DNA of 64,000 bases from Laccaria trichodermophora (taxonomy: Eukaryota; Basidiomycota; Agaricomycetes; Agaricales; Hydnangiaceae). The notes under the pieces were generated by a model. That model ran no database searches. It had not been told where the DNA came from and worked only from the letters and a program-made list of their open reading frames with translations. The stretch is taken from NCBI GenBank assembly GCA_018417955.1, contig JACTVC010000001.1, positions 1,674,001-1,738,000 of the forward strand. Direction: 5' to 3'. Each line of letters begins with the position of its first letter. Position 1 is the stretch's first letter. Positions 24,940 to 33,784 of the stretch are shown piece by piece. The position numbers and the translations under genes are program-made.

Positions 24940-25195
24940 ACATCACATGCATCGACAAGCAAAAGACCCACAATATCTGATTAAGCTGCTTCTCATGTGC
25001 AGGTACATGGTCAATCGCATGGCGGATTTCGAGACAGTCAGAGAGATCAAGGAGAAGTTGTGTTATGTTACTAGGTCTGTTCCTTCCCCACCTCCTTCCT
25101 CTGTGCATCTTGCCTGATTGTGGAATTGGGTAATTATGGTCTTGAACTCGATACGCGTCTGTCTGGGGAGACTACAGTATACTGTGGGTTTCTCC
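24940..25195 (+). pseudogene. Fragment of an actin-related protein 2 (Arp2) gene
   Basis: The frame from 24961 reads [20 protein letters not shown] then [13 protein letters not shown]. After a possible intron (25075-about 25130) it continues NYGLELDTRLSGETTV. This is the block of Arp2, a subunit of the Arp2/3 actin-nucleating complex, that follows the nucleotide-binding region ([28 protein letters not shown] in the family). The rest of Arp2 is missing on both sides, and GY/FN positions are altered. Retention of an apparent intron suggests capture of genomic DNA and not of an mRNA copy. Confidence 0.6.
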
Positions 25196-25357
25196 CCTCT
25201 CTTTCTATTACACTGCACTGGCATGACAGCTCCCAGACAGATGTACCATCAAAGTCGGCTCAGAACGAATCAACAATCCAAAGAGACAACAACTTTCAAT
25301 GCCCTCATGTACTCCTGCTCATCACCTACAATGATGATGGAACATCCATCGAGGTCT

Positions 25358-25552
25358 TAGTGATGCCCTACATATTCCTGCCGGATTCCGGTCATTCCAG
25401 CGGATTCCAGTGCCATTCCAGTGGAATTTACCAGCCAAAATTTCACTCCAGCCACGGAATATTGATATTCCGGGATTTTCACCGGAACAGTCCCCAGAAT
25501 GCACCGGAATGGAATGGCACTGGAATCCAGTGACCGGAATGAGCACTAAAAA
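25358..25552. repeat. Fold-back repeat built of GGATTCCAG/CATTCC words
   Basis: The left half (TTAGTG, then ATTCCGG, CATTCCAG and GGATTCCAGTGCCATTCC) is mirrored by the right half (GGAATGGCACTGGAATCC, then CCGGAATGAGCACTAA). The result is a hairpin of about 190 bases with TTAGTG/CACTAA ends. No coding role was seen. Confidence 0.55.
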
Positions 25553-25614
25553 TTGCCAAATATGGCAAGTTCTATATTTTCAGATAAAAATTAACAATAA
25601 AATCAGAAAAAAAA

Positions 25615-26290
25615 TAGGGATGGTGGTAATGATGTTGGGGTACTGTTTACATGGTCTGTGCGCATTTCCTAATATGGTAATTAATTCAAATATAACCAGA
25701 AAATCAGGAAAAAAAGACAGAAAAAATATAGGGATGGTGCTCACTATTGGTGATGTTGTTGGGGTATTGCTTACATGGTCTGTGCGCATTTCCAAATATG
25801 GTAATTTATGCAACTATAGCCAGAAAATCAGGAAAAAAGAATAAATATGATGTAGACTCTTGTTGACAATGTTGGAGTAGTGTTTACATGGTCTGTGCAC
25901 ATTTCCAAATATGGTAATTAATGCAAATATAGCCAGAAAATCAGGAAAAAAAGAGAAAAAAGAATGAACATGATGTAGACTGTTCTTGACAATGGTGAAG
26001 TAGTGTTCACATGGTCTGTGCACATTTCCAAATATGGTAATTAATGCAAATATAGCCAGAAGATCAGAAAAGAAGGGGAAAAGGTATACACATGGTGTTA
26101 ACTGTTATTGACAATGTTGGAGTAATGTTTACATGGTCTGTGCACATTTCCAAATATGGTAATTAGTGCAAATATAACCAGAAAAACAGAAAAACAGCAG
26201 AGACATGATGTTAACCATTGTTGACAATGTTGGGGTACTGTTTACATGGTCTGTCCACATTTCCAAATAGCTGTTGTCAGGTTCAGGGTA
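25615..26290. repeat. Tandem repeat, about six units of 112-126 bases
   Basis: The core TTTACATGGTCTGTGCGCAT, followed by TTCCAAATATGGTAATT, begins near 25645, 25770, 25883, 26006, 26128 and 26241. Between cores lies an A-rich segment (CAGAAAATCAGGAAAAAAAG-like) of slightly variable length. The units are imperfect copies. No reading frame runs through the array. Confidence 0.8.
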
Positions 26291-26862
26291 CAAATCCAAA
26301 AAAGGAAATTTAAGTATTTCTAGTAAAAGAATAGCAGAACACTTACAAAAAAATAGAGTTGGTATATGCAGTGTATACAATATGAGGCACTGCCTTCAGG
26401 GTCCATGTCAGGGTCATTTATATATATCTATGAAAGGAAATATGATCTTGTATGACCAAAAAGTCAAGAAATTCAAGATAATGAGGATTCTGCTTGTCAG
26501 GGTTCATTCAATGGGATGTCAGGATGATGGTCACATGACCAATTACCAAAAATGGTCAAAAAACAAAAGTTGTAGCCCTGCACTGTAGCTTCCCAAATCT
26601 GGTTGAATTGTGTTCTGAAGTACTCCCATTGTGGATATATGAGGTAAAAGATTTTCAAAAGTGTCATGTTTTTTTTTGTATTTTGTACTTTTCTCCATGA
26701 AAACAACACCAAATAATATGATTTCAACACATTTACAAAGCTAAGAGAAAGGGCTACAACTATTGTATCGTGGGAAATTTGACCCAAAAAGGAAGGTGTA
26801 TACCCTAAAAGGGATAATAACGCTGATAGACTACAAAAGTCAGTTTATATACACACAGAATC

Positions 26863-26985
26863 TGGTGGAATCCAGGCCCATTCCAGAGGATTCCAGTCCA
26901 TTCCTGTGGATTCCAGTCTATTCCTGTGGAATCCAGTGGAATCCAGCGGAATGGACCCATTCCTGCAGGAATATGTAGGGCATCA
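26863..26985. repeat. Second GGATTCCAG fold-back repeat
   Basis: It is built from the same words as the repeat at 25358. Its right end, CAGGAATATGTAGGGCATCA, is the inverse of the sequence TGATGCCCTACATATTCCTG at about 25362. The two thus form inverted outer ends of a 1.6-kb interval containing the tandem array. Whether that interval is one mobile unit is unknown. No target duplication is visible. Confidence 0.45.
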
Positions 26986-27547
26986 AAAAGTACAGCATCC
27001 ATCCCTGCCCACTGCTTTCCAACTGCTGCCAGCTGCTCTTCCTCAAACTCTACATGGAATGTGGGTATGAGGTCTCCCTTTTCTCTTTCTGGGCATTTTA
27101 CCCACCCAAACTGCATTCAGGCCAAATTCAAGGCTCCAAATGAACTTTTCAAGAAGGAAGGAAGTTTATTCACCTTGTTGACGATAGCAGAGACAAAGCC
27201 ACTTTGCACGCCATGGCTGAGCTCAACACAATCTTGTCTTATTACATGTACATACGCTGTTGACAGTTTAAAGCTCAGTGCTTTGGCTCACACATGTTCC
27301 CCCCTGCAAAGACTTGCAGAGCATCTTCACTGTGATTTTAGAGTGACTTCTCAGTTGATAAGTAGGTAGGCTAAGGTTGTAGGTACAGAATTCTTTAGAA
27401 GCCAACACCATATGACAAAAAAATATTCATTAAAACATCAGAACCCAGAAAAACATACCTTATATAGTAGGAGGGGGAGGGGGGGAGGTCATCCAAACTC
27501 ACAAAAAAAAATAGGGAGTGTTGGTACATTTTCCACATTCTGCCACC
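26986..27547. other. No supported gene
   Basis: Short ORFs on both strands (for example 26926-27369 +) have no recognisable features. A poly-G/A tract (GGGAGGGGGGGAGG) lies near 27470. Confidence 0.4.
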
Positions 27548-29521
27548 TAGGGCTGTGCACCGTCCATTTGATGGGGATGGCCATCGATTGATGGGCATAA
27601 ATTTCCAACTCGAAAGCCAGAACAGAAACGGGCAGGCAAAAAGTGGCCGTAAATGGGTTGTACAGCCGTTTGCCCACCCTTTCAATGTATATAAATCTTT
27701 TCACAATTTTTGGGTACCTGATAAATGTAAGAAGAGATATAGAGCATGAATAATGAAGATTTGCACCTTCAAACAGCAAATTGTGAGCTCGAGGTGTGAA
27801 TAAACCTTTCGCAGGGTTTCAATTGCGATGAGTCAGGACATTCTGGTAGTTTTTGAGCTGCAATTTAACCTGCTTGGAGACATTTAGCATTGATAGAGAT
27901 ATGCAAAATTTAATAATGAAGCACTTCATATATTGTCAATAAATAGTACAGCTAATTGTGGGTAAAATTACAGAATATGTTGATGACCCGTCTGAAGCCC
28001 ATTATGGCCATCATATGATGGATAAAAGCCCAAACGGAAATGGGTAATTGTCTGTCAGACCTGTCCATCGACCCATCTACAGTTGCAGACAACTAAAGTC
28101 AACAAATTTATAGATTGATTTATTGAGACTGGTAGGGATTTTTTAAAAGTCCGAAAACCATCGGAATAGGCAGGAATTGAGTAGATCTTTCAAATGGTAT
28201 GAGCCAATTTCCCAAAAGTGAAGATTTGTCAGAAAAAAGGTCCAAAATTTTGGCACAGGCCCAAAAAAATTGATAAAATCTTGAAAAAGTCTTTTTTGGA
28301 TAGATCTCAATGAGTACTATCAGTGTCCAGGAGTTTGATATGATTCAGGAGTTTGAAATCCTTGTTTTCCTCCCTCAATATTGACACAAGCTTTCTGGGA
28401 TTTTTTTCTGGACTAATTATGACTCTCACCAATATGAATGTCAACTTTTTCTCTGCAACAACTGAGTTTGACGAGCCCAGGATTTTAAAAAGTGGTTTTC
28501 AGCCCATCAAAATGTGTGATGTATGCAAATGTTTTTTAAGATCTAATCTGATCCTTTGCACAAGGCATTCTAAAAATTTACAGACATATACTAGTAAACG
28601 AGGCAACTGCAAATACAAAGATTTTCGCTTACAGTTCAAAGAATTTTGATTTTTTGTCCACTGAGCATGACAAGTGTGATCTTGCGCTGAGTGGATTTGA
28701 ACCCTGACAGGAACAAAAACCTATCAAAATTCTGACAGTTCAATGTGACTTGAATGTGACACCCATTTCAATCTCCTGAAACAATCGACTTTGACTACCG
28801 GTAAGCCTCCATCATCTTCCACAACTGTACAGTAAAAAAATAAAAAATATGGTCATGTTCATGACACATGTATGTATAAGTGGACAAAATTTGAAGGCTT
28901 GCAGTGTAGCAGTTGTTGTATAATTTGGCCAAAGGTCATTTCGTTGCAAACTCCCAGACACTGATAGTACCATCAGAATCCACCAAAAAAATAAAAATAA
29001 AATAGATCCTCCCCTATGAAAAAAATTACCATTATACTACACAAACCTAGAGGCTGTCCTCCTAAAAAACATTGCAACCTTGCACGCCTCCAAAATAACA
29101 GTTTTTTGACCTCCATTCCATCAGTGACATCATTTTCTCAAAGCTGTCAAACTGTCAGTACTTCAGTGAGGGAGATGTTGAGGAACTGATCACGAGATCT
29201 CAAGAGTCACACCCCATTGCACAAGAAAAATGAGGCAAGTGAAGCTGAGGAGAGATGGATATGCAGAGAGTAATTGAGATGAGCTTGATGAGCAGCATTT
29301 TTCTGAGAAACTGGCTGAGATGGCGATGTAGGATGCAAAAAAAATGGCTCAAAATTTTGGCACAGCCAAAAACTCATGGGAATAACCTGAAAACACCAGT
29401 TTTGAGCTCCTTTTGCCTGTCCAGTTTCAGATCTGTCGTCAGATTTCCGTCATTCCTGAGATACTCAATTTGTTGACTTTAGTTGTCCACAACTGTATGA
29501 CGGGCACGGTGCGCAGCCCTA
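27548..29521. mobile_element. 1,974-base non-coding hAT-like element
   Basis: The left end is TAGGGCTGTGCACCGT and the right end read backwards is TAGGGCTGCGCACCGT (15 of 16 match). The flanking 8 bases are CTGCCACC on the left and CCGCCACC on the right, a near-perfect 8-base duplication. TAGGG...TGCAC ends plus an 8-base duplication fit the hAT superfamily. The interior has only short ORFs, so it is a non-autonomous or decayed element. The single mismatches in both the end repeats and the duplication suggest some age. Confidence 0.72.
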
Positions 29522-29583
29522 CCGCCACCCCCTTGGAGCAGTGTCAATCCCAACTTTCTTCGCATAAAGTCCAAATCCTTGCT

Positions 29584-30261
29584 TCAAATCGTCTGCGTTG
29601 CTGTAAGAATGTCCTTCCCAAGTATGACCACATACGCAATATGCCGTATCAGATTCCTTGCTCCCCAAACTAAAATCACTGCAAGAGCACGAATTGCACT
29701 TCTCAATCTGGTGAACCCCGTCTTGCGATTCCCGTTTTCATCGAGATAATTAAGCTCTTGGTACTCCTCGAGCTCGCCGAAGAAGACAATCGCTCTAAGT
29801 GCCACTGAACAAGTTCTGATGTAGACTGCTCGCACGATGGAGCCTGCTGTCTGTATGGTAATTCGCGCCACGTGAGCGCTACTGTGGAGAACAGCGTGGC
29901 TACCGGCATGCGCAGCAATGGCGACGGCGTTATTTAGGGCGACTCCGACAACATTGAGTGCGACTCTGACAACATTGAGTGCGACTCCGACAACATTGAG
30001 TGCGACTCTGACAACATTGAGTGCGACTCCGATGACAACATTGAGTGTGACTCCGACAACATTGAGTGCGACTCCAATGACAACATTGAGTGTGACTCCG
30101 ACGACAACATTGAGTGCGACGATAGCTCCCAGCTTGACAAAGGCAACTTTAGCCACGATTGCGAGAGTGACTCCGACAACATTGAGTGCGACGATAGCTC
30201 CCAGCTTGACAAAGGCAACTATTGCGAGAGGTATCACGAAGGGTATCAAGAAGAAGGGCAT
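29584..30261 (-). CDS. Hydrophobic repeat protein, unknown function
   Basis: One open frame of 225 codons. Residues ~5-110 consist of repeated hydrophobic heptads (VALNVVG, VTLNVVI and variants). Then come about 60 mixed residues, an acidic patch (FFGELEEYQELNYLDENG) and a second hydrophobic stretch (AIRALAVILVWGARNL, HIAYVVILG). It could be a membrane protein, but the N-terminal half is entirely a minisatellite translated in one frame. I do not recognise a family. The ORF ends only 60 bases from the hAT-like element. Expression evidence would be needed to call it real. Confidence 0.35.
   Translation of the reverse strand: MPFFLIPFVIPLAIVAFVKLGAIVALNVVGVTLAIVAKVAFVKLGAIVALNVVVGVTLNVVIGVALNVVGVTLNVVIGVALNVVRVALNVVGVALNVVRVALNVVGVALNNAVAIAAHAGSHAVLHSSAHVARITIQTAGSIVRAVYIRTCSVALRAIVFFGELEEYQELNYLDENGNRKTGFTRLRSAIRALAVILVWGARNLIRHIAYVVILGKDILTATQTI
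29930..30215. repeat. 21-base minisatellite inside an ORF
   Basis: The unit GCGACTCCGACAACATTGAGT (here 21 bases, sometimes 24 with an added GAT) recurs about ten times. A longer unit, GATAGCTCCCAGCTTGACAA, occurs twice. All length changes are multiples of three, so the minus-strand frame is kept. Confidence 0.85.
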
Positions 30262-31053
30262 CGCTAGTGGGGTGTCGACTCCGTGTATTCTGGATTTGTA
30301 GATTAGAAATAGTCATAGTTGAAAGCGATTGAATTGCGGAAGGCTGACCTCAAATGGCTTTCAGTGTATAGTTCTGGAGTATGTGTGTTTCTTCTGGTTT
30401 ATACATAAACCATGAAGGAAACGCCCGTCGACGTGTCAGCACCATAAACGTCCTCAGGACCCCCGAGAGTCTTCCTCTTCCGAAAACGTTGGTCTTTAGT
30501 TAGTATACAGGTATGTCCCCCCAAAAAATCTTTTATCTAGAGCTTTGCCCAGGCCTTTTGAAAGATTGTCGACATTGTATAAGCATCGTAGACGCGAATA
30601 TTGAAAAAAAAATGTACTTTTCGGAATCATCTGCAAAACCGGTACACTACTTCGTACAATTCTGAGGATTCCCGGCTTTTTTTTGCCCCGTTCACTTGCA
30701 GGTTCCAGACAGGTCACCTGTACAGGAGCTTCTGGGGGTCGTGTTCCTCACATAGCGATCAATTATTACTAAAGCTCGGCCAAGAGGGCACTGAGACGCC
30801 GTAGGTGATAAATCGATAAGGATTCGCGATGGAGCGATAAGATACATACGTCCAGTAATCATTGAGTCACAAGGCGTCTCTTGGGCGTCTACTGCCACTG
30901 GGCCTACAATATTCTCATTTACATTTGTCATTTAGTGCACTGTTAGTTGGGCGTCCAAAATGAGATTCTGGATCAATCCTTGGACATCATGCATCACGTC
31001 GCATCATAAATATCACCTCTTCACCACCACCACCGCCGCCACCACTGTCCGCA
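30262..31053. promoter_or_regulatory. Intergenic region upstream of the copper transporter
   Basis: No supported gene in about 790 bases. The CACCACCACCACCGCCGCCACC tract directly before 31054 may be 5' UTR. I did not find a certain copper-response element. Confidence 0.3.
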
Positions 31054-31834
31054 ATGAACCACGGCGCTGCACACGCAGGGCACAACATGCCCACAGGCGG
31101 CGGCGGCCCTCGCTGCTCAATGAACATGTTGTGGTCAGTCAGTCTCTCAGGCGGTATATCACCTCTCCTTACTGACCCCTTCTTCCTTCCCAACTACAGG
31201 AACACAGACATAATCAACACATGCATCGTCTTCCGCTCCTGGCACATCCACACGCACACTCAATTCGTTTTCTCCCTCTTCGCCATCGTCTTGCTGGGGG
31301 TGCTCTACGAGTACCTCCGTGTTGTCCAGCGGGGCTTGGATCGCCGTATCGCGTTGGATCTCAGTGCGGCTAAGGGGAAGATCAGAGTCCCGAGTAGGGG
31401 GAGCAGCCCCGGTGTGGAGGGCGCTGAGGGGTTGGAGGACTCGTTGCTTGGGGCACGGAATCGGCTGGCGATTAAGTCGGCTTTGAATGGGTAAGTTGGG
31501 TCTGAGCGGACTCGGACTCCCAGAGAGCGGACTGATGATACGTTTTTACACAGAACTCCGGTACCTCCTGTGCCAAGGGCCTTCCGTGCGGCGTTGTATG
31601 GCGCCACTGTGTTTCTATCATTCTTCCTCATGTTGGTGTTCATGACGTACAATGTGGGTCATTCTTCTTTCTTTCCTTCCCTGTCTCTTAGCTAATGATC
31701 GTGGGGTGTAGGCATATTTGATCACAGCCGTCGTCGTCGGCGCTGCCCTTGGTCATTATATTCTCAGCGCAACCGTGAACGTTGATGCAATTCTCGTTGA
31801 TACCCAGGGAGGCAAGGGCATGGCGTGCCATTAG
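31054..31834 (+). CDS. Ctr-family copper transporter
   Basis: It imports Cu(I) as a trimer through the plasma or vacuolar membrane. Four exons: 31054-31133, 31200-31490, 31554-31653 and 31712-31834. The N-terminus has His/Met copper-binding residues (MNHGAAHAGHNMPTGGG, MNMLWNTD). Transmembrane segment 1 is QFVFSLFAIVLLGVLYEYLR. A variable cytosolic loop follows. Segment 2 holds the signature M-x3-M (FFLMLVFMTYN). Segment 3 holds the packing motif G-x3-G (VVVGAALGHYI). The splice creating NMLW|NTDI joins perfectly in phase. The C-terminus is short and ends CH, a possible copper-handing-on residue pair. It looks intact at about 198 residues, a usual length. Confidence 0.88.
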
Positions 31835-31861
31835 CCCTCCTATGTCGGAGTCTTTCGCTGC

Positions 31862-32195
31862 TATCCTGTAAGTGATATGAGTGTGAGATTATTCCGCTTC
31901 ACGGAATTTATGGAGGGCAAGAGTGTGGCGGAGATTTTGGATGAGTTGGGGGAGAGAGACGTCATTGGGATTTTGAAGCAGGTTGTGGACCTGGAGAAGA
32001 GGATGACGGAGATTATCTTTCCGGCGGGGGGGAGTTTATACTTTGCTGAGGATCTGGAGAATGTACCAGGTGTCTCTGGTCCTATTGAAGGCATCCCACT
32101 CGAAGACAAGCAGTTTTGCGTCGGTCCGGAGACCAGCTGTCCGGTGTGGTTTGGACGGAGGTCGCAGCTCGACGTGAACAGAGGACCGTGTATGT
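31862..32195 (+). pseudogene. Fragment of a fungal APH-like phosphotransferase gene
   Basis: The frame reads TEFMEGKSVAEILDELGERD, then VVDLEKRMTEIIFPAGGSLYFAEDLENVPG, and later FCVGPETSCPVWFGRRSQLD and VNRGP. This is the middle of the aminoglycoside-phosphotransferase-like family that is expanded in basidiomycetes (YI.MEFM.G.., GSLYF..DL, VGP...R.WW/F, .D.DRGP). The ATP-binding N-lobe and the catalytic HxD region are absent. It starts 28 bases after the copper transporter stop and is followed by adenylate cyclase sequence, so it is a truncated remnant. Confidence 0.65.
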
Positions 32196-32259
32196 CCTAC
32201 CTTTTTTTCATAGTCGGTTACCACCGCGTACTTACGAGTAATTACAGACACAACTCATG

Positions 32260-32891
32260 AAGTATGGTGGGCTCTCACGGTGCAAGTTCAGCTATTGCAT
32301 GAGGCCTGGCCCTCGGAACTTTTGGAGTGCGAAGATGGCAAACCCCTTGAGGATTCTCAAGGTCGGATTGTTGCTCGTGGATCATCCGTTCGGATGGGTA
32401 TGCACTGCCGTTCCCCCGTGTGTGAGCCGGATCCCATCACCCATCGAATGGATTACTTCGAGCCCATGGTGAATTGTTCCGCTCGTATCAACAGCAGTGC
32501 CGGGGTTGGTTAGATCATGTGACTTGGATCTTATGCTGGTTCTTGATTCACTGTCCGTTCGAATCGAGGATGCCCTCTCGACCTTGGCTGAAAAGTTCCG
32601 CCCACCCACTGTTGACAAGAGCAAGTTCTTCTCTGCGTTATTTGAAGGTGGTGTGCTTGATGAAGGGACGTTACAACACATCGCCTCTGTCCTTCAAGGT
32701 CTTTAAGCAATTTCCTACTTCACCGTCGCTTATCGCTGTCACTAGTGCTTTGAACTTTGTACTTAGACTATTAATTTTTTTCCTCTACGGTCTTATAACT
32801 TGTACACCATTTATTGTAATATATCAAGGGCTTCTAGGATTATGAATTCAACTAATTGTCTGACAGACTTTGAAAGATGGCACAGCCACAT
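32260..32891 (+). pseudogene. Truncated duplicate of the adenylate cyclase 3' end
   Basis: Two blocks match the cyclase gene closely. Bases 32260-32517 correspond to about 18348-18605 (VQVQLLHEAWPSELLECEDG, ITHRMDYFEPMVNCSARINS). Bases 32521-32891 correspond to about 19075-19445, covering the last 60 codons, the TAA/TAG end and 185 bases of 3' flank. The ~470 bases between them are deleted, and a stop (GGTTAG) lies at the junction. Only the second half of the cyclase domain is present and the catalytic metal-binding Asp residues are lost, so no activity is possible. Nucleotide similarity is high throughout, including the non-coding flank. Confidence 0.9.
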
Positions 32892-32904
32892 GAGGTTTTC
32901 ACAA

Positions 32905-33784
32905 TGCCACCTTTGCTCACATTCTGTCTTCCTCTCCTTTCAGGCGCACCACCCACCGGCTACGGTTGGTCAGAAGGTGGGGTGTCGGCTTTGTCGACGA
33001 CCAACGCGTTCCGCACTGGAATAGATCGACGAGACCAGTTCTTCGGAATACGTCGTTGTGTCGTTTGTGGGGTTTCTAGTATTGAGGGTTTAGAGCATTG
33101 CCACATTATTATGGTGTCGGAGCCTCAGACCGTAAGTGAAAACGTCATTTGAGCCTTGTTGAGGCTAAGTAATGTGAGGCACAGTGGAAGGACCTCAAGG
33201 CTCGCAGTTGGATCCCTGATCAGGCCAAAGATGATCCTAGTCATGAACCACGCAACGGCATGACCATGTGTGCATGGCATCATCGCCTATTCGTTTCATA
33301 TGTTTTCCTTATCCGTTTCCTTGCAGACGTGAGATGGCTTCGTCTTTTAATTCGGGTGAAGTATTGACAGTAAACAGATTCGCAAGTTCGTGTTTATCAA
33401 CTACTCCGCCAGAGCGGACCTTCAGCAATTTCATGGTAAAGCTATCGACCTTGATATCAGCGACAGATATGCACCCTTCCCTTCCCTATTCATAATCCAT
33501 GAGATGCGCGCTCGTGGATTTCACCCCTTTCAACCTGTTTCTCCACCCGTCCCCGCCCCCGATGACATACATTGGCAAGACTGGACTTCGTCAGAACAAG
33601 TGTTTGACGATGCCTCAGCTTCCTTCAAACGTAATATGCCACCACACAACGAGAGTTGAACGCAGACGTCATCAATGACATGCCATCGTGGAAGGCCTGC
33701 GTGGTTGAGGGCACGAGCTGGACTGGCACGGCGGAAGAAAACATCCAAAAATATGTCTCTTCTATTGGTACACAAGATGGTTGA
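32905..33784 (+). CDS. HNH endonuclease-domain protein (agaricomycete family)
   Basis: After an N-terminal part with STTNAFRTGIDRRDQFFGIR come CVVCG, LEHCHII, W..LK.RSWIP, EPRNGMTMCAWHHRLF and, after splicing, FVFINYSARADLQQFHGKAI and DLDISDRYAPFPSLFIIHEM. The Cys pair, the His of EHCHII, the Asn of PRNGM and the His of WHHRLF form a zinc-supported HNH fold. HNH domains cut DNA; the cellular role of this family is unknown to me. Introns are about 33132-33184 and 33329-33382. The last exon ends MPSWKACVVEGTSWTGTAEE then NIQKYVSSIGTQDG at TGA 33784. It needs either an intron at 33633 or correction of an apparent GA duplication near 33652. Its 5' flank is the duplicated cyclase 3' flank. Confidence 0.7.

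Noticed and set aside
25615..26290. Tandem repeats as a CRISPR array
   Set aside because: Units are ~120 bases and the intervals between cores are themselves repeated, not unique spacers; the organism is a fungus.
29918..30301. Plus-strand Thr/Leu/Ser repeat ORF of 127 codons
   Set aside because: Same minisatellite read on the other strand; less protein-like outside the repeat than the minus frame, so not annotated separately.
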